A DNA stretch of 64,000 nucleotides, taken from NCBI GenBank assembly GCA_024704765.1, contig JAKMXF010000111.1, forward strand, positions 1,371,372 through 1,435,371, in the 5' to 3' direction. The translations under genes and the position numbers were made by a program. The number at the start of each line of letters is the position of its first letter. Position 1 is the stretch's first letter. Positions 1 to 9,152 of this stretch are shown here, one piece after another. The notes below the pieces were generated by a model. It was not told the origin of the DNA. It saw nothing but the letters and a program-made list of their open reading frames with translations, and did no database searches. The stretch comes from Oopsacas minuta (lineage: Eukaryota; Porifera; Hexactinellida; Lyssacinosida; Leucopsacidae).

Positions 1-41
1 TACTAAGCTAAAGGTTTGTAATAGAGATCGGGTTGTAGCTA

Positions 42-1295
42 TCACTGTGTCTGGTTCTGACACTCAGGGGGTTTGTCTGGAGTTCTCCCTGGAACAAAAT
101 CCGGGTCATTGTCGGAATTGTACTCCCCCTCTCCTTCCCCTGACTCTACACTCTCTTCCTGATCCGACTCAACCTGATCTATCTCCCCAGTGAAGTATAG
201 AACTGCTCGAGAGATAACTTTCTCTTTTATTATCTCTCCCAGTGTGAAGTCTGCTTCAAGTTCGTTCCTAGAATCATCAGACATATCTTCCAGGAAATCC
301 TTTACGACCGGGGGAGTGAAGAACATAAAGAAGCTATCCTGAGGTTCCACCCTTGTGACGTACTTGGGTGAGGCAACCTTCTTGTCCTTCGTTCTACGTC
401 TGATATGTCTCCGCGTCACGTTTTTGCCTTTGTTCCAATGTATCTCGCAACCTTTGCAGTTAACAATCTCAGGGCCTGTAAAACCGAACGGTTCTTCCGG
501 GTCTACTTCACATTTCACATTGTACTGCTTAGTGAGAACTTTGTCAGTAAAGTATTCGTTATCTGCGAAGTAAAACTCAATTGTGAAGTCTAATCCGTCA
601 TGGTTGGGATAAATCATCTTGATATCTTGTAGTGATGCGAGGATAGCTATGTCATGAGTGAAAATATTAGTCTCTAACATGTCTACGTTCTGAAGAACTG
701 TCAACCAAAAGTTAGGTATCCCTCTTGTATCCTCCTCTTTGCTGGCCTCTGCCCCCTTTTCATCTCCGATAGAGAGCTCCTTCACGCCTTCACTAATCGT
801 CCCTGATTCTGTCTCCATATTCCCTCCTTTCCCTTCTTCAGGGATAGCTTCCAATTCCTCCGTCTCATCAGCACCAAACTCTTTGTCTTCGTCCGAGGGC
901 TCCATCACCCCTAGTACCACAGCTGACCGCCTCTGAAATACCTCATCGAATTTGCTCCTGTACTCATTCTCTAGGGTACAAATCTTACGCATGAACTCTG
1001 CTTCCAACTGGAAGTACTCCAGCTGGTACTTCCTCAGAGCTCGTACCCTAGCCTTCACGGAGTCAGGAAGAGACTCTAGATACCCGGAGCTACAGCCTAG
1101 CATTGAGGCCATTTTAGCTTGTAAAGAAGCAAGGAATTTGGGATCCTTGAGTAACCCATCTGTAACAGCTTGTGGGTCTAATATATTGGTGATTGTATCT
1201 GTGTCTTGTGTAGGTGTTACAGGAGCTGCAGGTTGAGCTGTAGCCTCTGCTTCTGAGGTTGTAGAGTCAGGACACTGGTTGTCGTTCTCAGACAT
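42..1295 (-). CDS. NAP1L: NAP1-like nucleosome assembly protein (histone chaperone)
   Basis: A single open frame gives a 417-aa protein from the Met at 1295; an in-frame Met 42 nt upstream (1337) adds a poorly conserved leader, so I prefer MSENDNQ as the start. The NAP domain is clear: a long dimerisation helix (YLESLPDSVKARVRALR), the hallmark IPNFWLTVLQNVD, the KGCEIHWNKGKNVT region and FFMFFTPPVV. The C-terminal tail is strongly acidic, as in NAP1L1/NAP1L4, and a second acidic stretch lies in the middle. Family role: binds H2A-H2B and H3-H4, shuttles histones and assembles nucleosomes. Vertebrate NAP1L1 has many introns; here the whole CDS is one exon. It is divergent from the gene starting at 1926, with about 630 bp between them. 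A NAP1L retrocopy that replaced the parent cannot be excluded, but the frame is intact. Confidence 0.95.
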   Translation of the reverse strand: MSENDNQCPDSTTSEAEATAQPAAPVTPTQDTDTITNILDPQAVTDGLLKDPKFLASLQAKMASMLGCSSGYLESLPDSVKARVRALRKYQLEYFQLEAEFMRKICTLENEYRSKFDEVFQRRSAVVLGVMEPSDEDKEFGADETEELEAIPEEGKGGNMETESGTISEGVKELSIGDEKGAEASKEEDTRGIPNFWLTVLQNVDMLETNIFTHDIAILASLQDIKMIYPNHDGLDFTIEFYFADNEYFTDKVLTKQYNVKCEVDPEEPFGFTGPEIVNCKGCEIHWNKGKNVTRRHIRRRTKDKKVASPKYVTRVEPQDSFFMFFTPPVVKDFLEDMSDDSRNELEADFTLGEIIKEKVISRAVLYFTGEIDQVESDQEESVESGEGEGEYNSDNDPDFVPGRTPDKPPECQNQTQ

Positions 1296-1355
1296 CTTAT
1301 AGGGTATAGCTGAGGTTAGCAATGTTGTAATAACCATTCATGAATAGCAGAAATG

Positions 1356-1413
1356 TACTAGTATAGTACTAGCATAGTATAGTACTAGCATAGTACTAGT
1401 ATAGTACTAGTAT
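1356..1413. repeat. short tandem repeat of TAGTACTAG words
   Basis: About 58 bp made of overlapping copies of AGTACTAGCAT and AGTACTAGTAT, each containing the palindrome CTAGTACTAG or close to it. It lies about 60 bp upstream of the NAP1-like start codon, so it could fall in the promoter or 5' UTR. Confidence 0.8.
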
Positions 1414-1542
1414 TTTATTGACGGCTTCGTTAATTCAAAAATATGAAAATTAGAATTTACTTTGTCAAATATTTCGTGCTGAATTAATTTATGATTATAA
1501 ATAAAATGTTAAAAAATAGGTAAGTAGTTGGATAATAATTTT

Positions 1543-1859
1543 GTTTACATAAGTTATGTAAACAGCTACACTTTTCGAATAAATTAATAATTCAGCATTG
1601 CTATTATTTGAGCATTCAAAATAATATTTACATCATCAAATTCGAGCTGAAAACAGCTAGAATTTGGCTGTTTTAAAATACAAAATAAATATCGGAAGGT
1701 ACATTTAAGCGCTATGTTTCTATAATAATTTTTACAGAATATTTTTCAAGAATGTCTCTCAAATTTATGTAATATAATTGGAAGGCAAGTAGAAATATGA
1801 ATTTTTTAATAGCTGTTAACAGCAACAATTTTTCGTGGGTTGTTAACAGCTAAGCTGTT
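1543..1859. promoter_or_regulatory. candidate divergent control region with clustered inverted repeats
   Basis: This lies between two divergent genes (NAP1-like at 1295, minus; unknown nuclear protein at 1926, plus). At 1543-1563 is a perfect inverted repeat with arms GTTTACATAA and TTATGTAAAC around one G; GTTTACA/TGTAAAC resembles a forkhead-factor site. At 1650-1674 arms AAAACAGC and GCTGTTTT face each other. At 1812-1823 is the 12-bp palindrome GCTGTTAACAGC, paired with an 11-nt inverted arm at 1841-1851. AACAGC or GCTGTT occurs seven times between 1561 and 1859. The regulatory role is inferred from position only. The rest of 1414-1925 is AT-rich without visible features. Confidence 0.35.
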
Positions 1860-1925
1860 TCATCCCTGTACACAACACGTATCTATTGATACAGGTTATC
1901 ATCACTTGTCATACTATACATAGAT

Positions 1926-2800
1926 ATGCCGCGAAGAGTAAGTAAAAGAGTAACAAAGAGATCTTCCGACTCACAAACATCTGAAGAGTCTACTCCAAAG
2001 AAAACTAAAGTAACTCCCTCTCCAAGACGTAGGAAAGCAGTATCTAAGAAAATCACGAGATTGTCTCCTCGTATTAACAAACTATCAACTTCTCCTAGCA
2101 AGACTCTACTGGAAAAGAGGAGAGCGGTCAGTTACTGATTCTAACAGAAAATATTTGTTCTTTGAATACAACTATGTTACTTGACAATTTCAATAATTTG
2201 TGTTAAGGAAAACTATTTTGGATAATTATTATTCCAAATATGCAACCATTTTTCATTAAATAACCTAAAAGTAGGTTAAATCCTACACACATGTCTACCT
2301 AGGCTAGAGAGGAACATCTGGAAACACCTAGCCCACTGAGCAAGAGAACACCACCTAATGATGATTTGGATATATCATTAGACTATATAACACCCAAGAA
2401 GAGGAATAAGTATGAAAAACTGAATGACGTATTTAATTTCAGATATGAAGACAAAGTTGTTGTACCATCCTCTCCTATACTACCCTCTCTACCTGTCTTT
2501 AAAAAGTTTTCTCCCAGCCCATCCCTCCCACTACCGTTAGGACAACCTACTGATGCAATGCGAGCAGTGGCTACAAACGCCGAGCTGAGGAGAGGAAGAG
2601 GAAGAAATAAGAAGAAACATATAGTACAAGTACCAGATGATGATGATGATGATGATGAGTTAGAAATTATTTCTATTGTTAAAACACCTAAAGCAAAGAC
2701 TGCTAAGAGAAAAACAACCAGTAATGACCCTCTATCTAACCCTACATCTGAGATGATTAAAGTTATGCACAGTCAGGGTATAGGCAGGAGGAAGAAATAA
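1926..2800 (+). CDS. unknown basic Ser/Pro-rich nuclear protein with a SUMO-interacting-like motif
   Basis: Two exons: 1926-2126 (67 codons, ending before the donor GTCAGT) and 2303-2800 (after CTACCTAG), phase 0, giving 232 aa. I do not recognise a family. The first 70 residues are Lys/Arg-rich with many SP/TP sites (SPRRRK, SPRINK, TPKKTK), typical of a disordered chromatin protein and CDK substrate. The second exon has SPLSKRTPP, TPKKRNK, a hydrophobic/proline segment, then a run of seven Asp followed by ELEIISIV; an acidic run joined to I-I-S-I fits a SUMO-interacting motif. The tail is basic (GIGRRKK). Sororin-like proteins have a similar SPRIS element and composition, but the conserved C-terminal sororin box is not visible, so I do not assign it. 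It is divergent from the histone chaperone gene and may share its promoter. Confidence 0.7.
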
Positions 2801-3725
2801 TTATGTCTGCGACAAATCACTTAGCTATTTATCAAAAGCTTAGGGTTACTCATTCTCTTATTGTAGTGAAAATCTGCTAACACGCCTGTTTGTACGATTA
2901 AATAAGATAAATTTAGTGAATGTTTATTCTCTCACACAATAAGTATATTGTGATACTATTGTTTGAACAAATAACAAACTCTGCAGATTATTTACTTATA
3001 TTTAATTTTGGGAACAAAGATATGCAAACCGTTTGAGATAAGGGTTATAAGGAGGAACCTAGGGGCTGTAGAGCATACTTTGGACCCCGACATCTCAAAT
3101 AGATGTTACTTTCCCGAGAAGGTAGAGAGTATGATAGATAGAATAATAAAAATATATTTCTTAAATAGATCAATCAACCAATACATAAACCGATTATGAA
3201 ATTTAGAATAATCTTACATTACAGAAGTAGAATATCAATCATTATTAGAATATGCTTGTTCTGAAACTGTAATACAGTAGCAAATAATACTATTTCTTTC
3301 GGTAGAAACACTACTAGACACTTACTAGTGAATAATGTAGTATTGTTGCCTCCATAGCTTGCTTATAGCCATAGAGCTAATACAAATTAATGTGTAAACT
3401 CACTAGACTGGTCCAGGTTTTGTGGAGTTTAGAGCCTCTGCCTGCTCTGCAGAGTGCCGACTAATACAATATTTGATAAGATTTAAATTATACAATTAAT
3501 TAATTAATTATGAGGTAATTAAATGCATATGAGTAATGAGGTTGCTAACTATTTATAAATTCATAATTGGAGTAATAGAACTATAAAAAAAAAGGCAACT
3601 CAAAACAGGATCTTTGTTAGATACGGAATCTCGCATAGGAATGTGAACTATACATGTATATTGAGTATGTCAGGAGTGTGGATTACCTCTCAAGTATAAT
3701 CTGTTGTATCTGTGAGCTTGATAGA
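2801..3725. other. intergenic, no gene seen
   Basis: AT-rich sequence between the unknown plus-strand gene and the 3' end of Sec16. It has a short (TTAA)n run near 3490. The one open frame (3008-3199, 63 aa) starts at a non-ATG codon, has no family resemblance and looks like chance. Confidence 0.6.
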
Positions 3726-6700
3726 CTAGTAACGCACCCCAGGAGGAAGTGGGTGAGGAACAGGCTGCTTGTTCTGCATTATTTGTCTAACTTCTTTAGA
3801 TGCCTCACTGATGGAGGCAGTGGTTACTGACACTGTGTCTGGAGATACCCTTGCTCTGGAAACAGTCAGAGCATCAGGCTGAGCCTGTGGCATAAAGAGG
3901 GTTCCACTGAATGGAGAGTCAAAATTGGTGGGAAAGAGAGGGGCAGGTGGAGCCATTGAAGATTTAGGGCCTGTCGTGTTCATGATATCTACGTAACGAG
4001 AACGGGTATTGAAACTCATGATACCCTGCGGTTCGGTAGGAGGGAGGGTCCCGGGAATGCTGAGAGGTGCTAGGTCAATGTCTTTGGGTGGGGAAATAGG
4101 AGCAGCTGATTCTTGTTCCCCTCCAATCTTATCTATCCACATACCTTTGTCGTAGTCGTAGAAGAACCGATCTGACTTAGTTGGCAGTCTCATCTGATTT
4201 TTGTTAAGAGATTTGGATCGAAACCTCCCTACAATATTCCCTACCCATGAGCTGCCCCCTGTCTGACCTCCGTTATCAGCACTACCTGTAAAGGGGCGGT
4301 TTATCGAGTCAGATGGACTCTGAGGGGTGCTAATGATACCAGGAGGTAGAGGACTGGAATCAAGAGAGGGGATATCAAAGTCTACTTCTTCATCTGTGTT
4401 ATGTCCCCCTCCTCCCATCAAGCTCTCATCTCCAGCAGACTTGTAACTCTCAGTAGTAGCTTCATCATCCTCAACAACTCCAAATCCCTCTCTAAACATA
4501 CTAGCCTCTGGTGTAGAGAATGCTACAGCATCAGGTAACACATTAACCTGAGACTGTGTAGCCTGAGGATGAGCATATGCTGGTCCTGAGACAGGATTCA
4601 CTCCGAATTGGCGGTTAGGTATAATGCTCAGCTGTTTGCTGTCTGGGTATGGAGACATGAGAGATGGGGTGGGTGTGAGGAGCGGGATGGAAGGTGTGGG
4701 TACATATATACCACCTCCCTGCTGTTGCTCTATGTAGGAAGATATCATAGATATCCATCTCGGGTAATGAGGAGGATCGTGTAGAGGGGTAGAGGGTAGT
4801 TGTATAAGAGACCCGTGTAGCAGATCGGATAGAGAGAGCAGGTGTGAGAGGAATCCTATTGAATAGGAGTATGGCTGTTTCTGAACAGAAGCAAATATAG
4901 CCTCACAATAAGAGAAAGCCTTTTGCAGGAGTCCAGCCTCTGCGTAGAGGACAGCTATTCGGTATTTAAAGGGCTGAAAGCCTTGTAGAGAGAATTCTGA
5001 GTTGGAGAGGGAGCGAGCATATTCGTACACTTCTGTCTTGTGCAGCTCTTCAGGACCTACACACCTGGAGCCGAGATGGAAACCAGATCCCTCTACTCCC
5101 AGCAGAGAGTACTTGCTCTCTTTATCTCCCCACCCACCCAGGGGGTATCCTTGTAACAGTCTTACAAGATGTGCTGCATTGGTGTGCGAGCACTCAGCAA
5201 GATTGTCAGCTAGAGAGGAGATAGATGTTTCAGAGGCTGGTAGATTCCTGTGAGATATCAGCATGGCTAGATGTTGCTTCCAGTTGTGGCCTTCTCTCAG
5301 ATAGAAGGCGTGTACTCCGTGTGGACGCTTCCCCACCACAGCACTGTAGTAACACTGCAGAGGGTCAGAAGCATGCAGAGAGTATGTGAACCTATCCTGT
5401 ACAGAAGCTCTGGTATGTTCGTCTAAAGTCTGAGCTAACAACAGTGCATGTGTCCATAGCTTCTGCTCAGTACAGAATTCTACTGCTTCTTTGATCCGTC
5501 TCTGTAGTACCAGCTGTCTTAACTTCTCTCCCACCTCTCTGCTCTCCAGCTGATTCTGTCCTTCTATCTGTCGTGTGTTGAAGGAACCTCCCTGAGTCAG
5601 CAGCTCTACCACATCTGACGTCACTAGCACTCCATTCTGAGCACACAGTCGTGACAAATACTCCCACATGAGGGCATTGTCTGTGTCGCCTATCGTCTGG
5701 GAAGCAGTCACGTGTTCCTTGGTGAAGCGTACTACTTCTGACTTTACGGAGAGCGAGTTTAGAGGACCTGGGAAGGAATCGTGCTTTGCTAAGAGAGGCA
5801 ACTGACACACTTCATGTAGCTTGCGTATCTTAACTCCGCTGACAGAGTTGTATGGAGTGAGTAGCAGAGCTCCGTTACTGCTGAATGTAGCCTTGACGTG
5901 AGGATAGTCGAATAGAAGAGGTGTGTTACGCTGTGTTTCTAGGTCAGGCACTGGTGTAGAGCTCTGATTAACGTACCCAAACGAGATATGTTGAGCAGAT
6001 AGCTTTTCCAACAAGAAAGAAGATTCTAGAGGATGCTGTGGTTCTTGCTGTAATTGTTCTTGATGCTGTTCTTCAGCTCCAGCGCTATAGATAGATCCTA
6101 TCTCAGTAGTATCATCAGCTAGACTCGGAGCATAACTACCCATTCTACTACCTGGATGACTCATGTATGGGTACATATGTGGATTCATTGGATAGTAAGG
6201 AAATGGGTAAGGAGGGTAACCAGGAGGTACTATCTGTTGGTCCTCCCCAGCTTCCCCATTAGGAACATAAGGGGGATAGAACATGTACGGATACTGGTAT
6301 TGATAAGGGTTGTAGTAAGGGAAGTATCCCTGAGGAGGGTAACCAACTGTAGGGTCTTCTTCCTTCGGGGCGGGACCAGGAGCAGGCCATCTTTGCATAG
6401 GAGGGTAGCCGTAAGGAGGATAAGGGTACTCTGGATTAGCTGGCATGGTGAGGTTAGGATCAGTGTATGGTTTGGGAGGTTGAGGTAGGTATCTGTGGGT
6501 ATGTGTGTCTGGTACTGGAGGCAGCTCCCTGTGCCTCTGCTCAGAGGTGTAGACTGCTGCATCAGGTAGTGTGTTGGTAACAGGAGGAGGGGATGTCTTA
6601 GGAGGGTCAGAGGTAGAGACAGGAAGATCTGTTGTTATTTGAGGAGGTTTGGGAACAGCAGAGAACGGCCTGCTAGCTCGGCTGCGTCTGGCTGGTTCAG

Positions 6701-8276
6701 ATGTCCTAGAACTAGGTCTAGACACATGTTGTGGAGCTAGAGATGTGTAGGAAGAGGTACGAGTTACATGGTGAGTACCTCCACTAGAATTCTGTCTATC
6801 CTGATCACTACCAGTACCTGTATCACCCGTGTCAGGAATATTAGATACGTGACGCTTAGAACTGCTCTTGATCTTCTTGCGCTGCTTGGAGGGAGGAGCA
6901 GGTGTGAATCTTGGCTCCAGAGCAGATCTACATCGAGGCAGGCCATCGTCTGACGCACCTATACTCAGCTCTGATCTAGATACTCTACCGTTAGAATACA
7001 TCTGTTGTACTTCTAAGTCATTCCTGTCCATTACTGGGAGAGGAGCTGGCATGTTCTTGGAAGGAGGGTTAAGTGGGTGGAACATGGAGCTAGAAGGAGC
7101 AGGTTTTACAAAAGCAGAGTTAGATGGTGTAGGGAACCTCTTCATAGTCATATTGTATTTCTGCTCCGTTAGCAGTGTATTTAGTTGTGGACTGATATCT
7201 CTTTGCTGCTGGTTAGCACGTGTTGAAAGAGGGTTAGATTGGGTGTGTAGAAGTGAGTAATGTTGTTGAGTAGATGTAACAACTGGTGGTAGATTGGAAT
7301 GTTCTAGCGCGTATGTGTTAGCTTTTGTGCTAGCATTATAAGATTCAATTTCTAATTGTGAGTTAGTAGGTATTATAACCTGACTACCGTGTGTGCTCGT
7401 GGAATGTTGCTGAACTTCAGACGGATAATGTGGTGTATAGTTTTGTTCATGTGTGTTGTAGTTATGTTGATATGAACTTTGTTTATCTCTTGTCAGGTTT
7501 GAGTTATGTGTGTGTTGGAGAGAAGGATCAGCTGATCTATTCTCCACAGCTTCTCCGCCAGAGTATGCTGGCTCATTACAAATTGTTTCGTGGGAGTGGG
7601 ATAGATCTACTTGTCCTATGTGGGAGGGTGGGAGTCTTGTTCCAGTATCAGGAGAGAGGGTGGGGATAGAGGCGGGGAGTAGTCCAGGCGTCTTAATTCC
7701 AGAAGAACTTGAGCTATTAGGAGTATTCGAAGATGATGTATTTCCAGCTAATTTTATCCCTGTTACTCTCTCCTTCAACTCTTCACTCTTGAAGGAGTAA
7801 TCAAGGTTAATTAGATCTGTAGCTGTATCAGAGAGTATAGAGGTTTCTTGCTCTCGCTTAGCTTCCAGCAAATATTCCTGTTCAATCGGGTCACACCCCT
7901 CTAGTTCCACCCCGGTGTTATGTCCGTCGGAGACAGGAGGAAGGTAATCTCCATTCTGGGATTTAGACTCATTGGGTGGATAGGAGGTCCAGGGATGTGT
8001 GATAGGAGGCAATCTAGCAGGGTGTGCATGGGGGGGTAAGAACGGTAGAGAATTCGTTGGGGGGATTTTTGGAGGATCCAGTAACTTGACTCTAGTTACA
8101 GGGATAGATGAAGTTGAATGGGAGGGAGGAATATTTGGGTTATCAGAATCGCTGAAGAGGAATGAGGCAGATTGTAAGGCATCTGCTCCACCACTATCGT
8201 TTGCTGTAAAGCTGTTAGCAATTGAGTTATCAAAATCACTATTGAAGAAGTTTACTTCATTATCTTGGCTATTCAT
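3726..8276 (-). CDS. SEC16: Sec16 homologue, ER exit site scaffold
   Basis: One uninterrupted frame of 1516 aa. Roughly residues 1-780 are low-complexity (Pro, Ser, Gln, Asn), with a very Pro/Tyr-rich block (YPPYPFPYYPMNPHMYPY) around 620-720. The conserved central domain plus ACE1 helical region spans about residues 800-1150: VVRFTKEHVTASQTIGDTDN, ALLLAQTLDEHTRASVQDRF, YSAVVGKRPHGV, LVRLLQGYPLGGWGDKESKY and FKYRIAVLYAEAGLLQKAFSY are typical Sec16. Near residue 1380 LPTKSDRFFYDYDKGMWIDK matches the short C-terminal motif of animal Sec16A. Known family role: organises ER exit sites and binds Sec23/Sec13, supporting COPII budding. Length fits between Sec16B and Sec16A. Vertebrate SEC16A has dozens of exons, while this copy has none. 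Confidence 0.95.
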   Translation of the reverse strand: MNSQDNEVNFFNSDFDNSIANSFTANDSGGADALQSASFLFSDSDNPNIPPSHSTSSIPVTRVKLLDPPKIPPTNSLPFLPPHAHPARLPPITHPWTSYPPNESKSQNGDYLPPVSDGHNTGVELEGCDPIEQEYLLEAKREQETSILSDTATDLINLDYSFKSEELKERVTGIKLAGNTSSSNTPNSSSSSGIKTPGLLPASIPTLSPDTGTRLPPSHIGQVDLSHSHETICNEPAYSGGEAVENRSADPSLQHTHNSNLTRDKQSSYQHNYNTHEQNYTPHYPSEVQQHSTSTHGSQVIIPTNSQLEIESYNASTKANTYALEHSNLPPVVTSTQQHYSLLHTQSNPLSTRANQQQRDISPQLNTLLTEQKYNMTMKRFPTPSNSAFVKPAPSSSMFHPLNPPSKNMPAPLPVMDRNDLEVQQMYSNGRVSRSELSIGASDDGLPRCRSALEPRFTPAPPSKQRKKIKSSSKRHVSNIPDTGDTGTGSDQDRQNSSGGTHHVTRTSSYTSLAPQHVSRPSSRTSEPARRSRASRPFSAVPKPPQITTDLPVSTSDPPKTSPPPVTNTLPDAAVYTSEQRHRELPPVPDTHTHRYLPQPPKPYTDPNLTMPANPEYPYPPYGYPPMQRWPAPGPAPKEEDPTVGYPPQGYFPYYNPYQYQYPYMFYPPYVPNGEAGEDQQIVPPGYPPYPFPYYPMNPHMYPYMSHPGSRMGSYAPSLADDTTEIGSIYSAGAEEQHQEQLQQEPQHPLESSFLLEKLSAQHISFGYVNQSSTPVPDLETQRNTPLLFDYPHVKATFSSNGALLLTPYNSVSGVKIRKLHEVCQLPLLAKHDSFPGPLNSLSVKSEVVRFTKEHVTASQTIGDTDNALMWEYLSRLCAQNGVLVTSDVVELLTQGGSFNTRQIEGQNQLESREVGEKLRQLVLQRRIKEAVEFCTEQKLWTHALLLAQTLDEHTRASVQDRFTYSLHASDPLQCYYSAVVGKRPHGVHAFYLREGHNWKQHLAMLISHRNLPASETSISSLADNLAECSHTNAAHLVRLLQGYPLGGWGDKESKYSLLGVEGSGFHLGSRCVGPEELHKTEVYEYARSLSNSEFSLQGFQPFKYRIAVLYAEAGLLQKAFSYCEAIFASVQKQPYSYSIGFLSHLLSLSDLLHGSLIQLPSTPLHDPPHYPRWISMISSYIEQQQGGGIYVPTPSIPLLTPTPSLMSPYPDSKQLSIIPNRQFGVNPVSGPAYAHPQATQSQVNVLPDAVAFSTPEASMFREGFGVVEDDEATTESYKSAGDESLMGGGGHNTDEEVDFDIPSLDSSPLPPGIISTPQSPSDSINRPFTGSADNGGQTGGSSWVGNIVGRFRSKSLNKNQMRLPTKSDRFFYDYDKGMWIDKIGGEQESAAPISPPKDIDLAPLSIPGTLPPTEPQGIMSFNTRSRYVDIMNTTGPKSSMAPPAPLFPTNFDSPFSGTLFMPQAQPDALTVSRARVSPDTVSVTTASISEASKEVRQIMQNKQPVPHPLPPGVRY

Positions 8277-9152
8277 CCTTCTGAATTCTGATACATTATC
8301 TAGTTACTGTCCAATGTAAGCAGATTATATAAAGTCTACCAACGATAGTATTATGATGCTATAACCACTATATATCAATACTGATACGGATTACCAATTT
8401 TATGTAAGGACATGGAAGTTACGTAACGCGTATGTTAACTTAATGGATTGTACAGAATACTGCGCTTAATCAGGTCACTTAATAGAGCACTAGTTAATCA
8501 GGTCACTTGACTAGGAACAAAACTATAAGAATAGCGTAAATTATCTTCATTTACCTTGGTTAATCGGGTCAACAACTTTATTTCGATGGCTAAAATGGCC
8601 TCCTGGTCCCTAAGTGACCCTTAAGCGCGAGCCTACTATTCAAGAAAACCAGAATTTTATTACTATATACGTAGTACTATTAGGCCAGATGGTAATTAGA
8701 CACGACTGACAAATGCTAATTACTTGCATAATCTCAGATGTTATGGACATCTGGATATATAGAAGTATATGTATAGTGTAGATGACTGATACTGTCGACG
8801 AGATTCTTACGAAGCAATTTAGATATTGGAGGAATGGTCATTTCTCGAATTATGGAAATTCGCAATTTCTAGCTCTTGGCGTATACTTAGGCTCTAATAT
8901 CTCGTCAGCAGAATTGGGCTTCAAAATAACATCATGCATGAAGAATGAGAATTATTCTCAATTTTATAATGATAAAATATCTACTGAAGGGAAAAATACA
9001 TCGCTAATTCAGGGGTAAAATCAAACTGTGACTGTATGTTAATTTAAATGGAATAGGTTATGCCTACAAAATACAACTAAGTGAAATTCTGCAAAGTACT
9101 CGTGTCCAAATTTAACTGAATAGAAATACCTATCGAAGTGATGTAGTTAGAA
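8277..9152. other. intergenic; short direct repeats only
   Basis: Between the Sec16 start and the MTHFD1 stop, both minus strand. TTAATCAGGTCACTT occurs twice, near 8466 and 8496, and a related TTAATCGGGTCA near 8570. This may be a decayed TIR element, but I could not find matching ends. The frame at 8782-9018 (78 aa) has no recognisable similarity. Confidence 0.5.

Noticed and set aside
3008-3199. 63-aa plus-strand frame
   Set aside because: Non-ATG start, no family resemblance, AT-rich intergenic context.
5467-7800. Several 80-130-aa frames on both strands within Sec16
   Set aside because: They overlap the well-supported Sec16 frame in other frames and show only composition shadows of its Pro/Ser-rich sequence.
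8782-9018. 78-aa plus-strand frame
   Set aside because: No recognisable domain, between two minus-strand genes, composition like the intergenic DNA.
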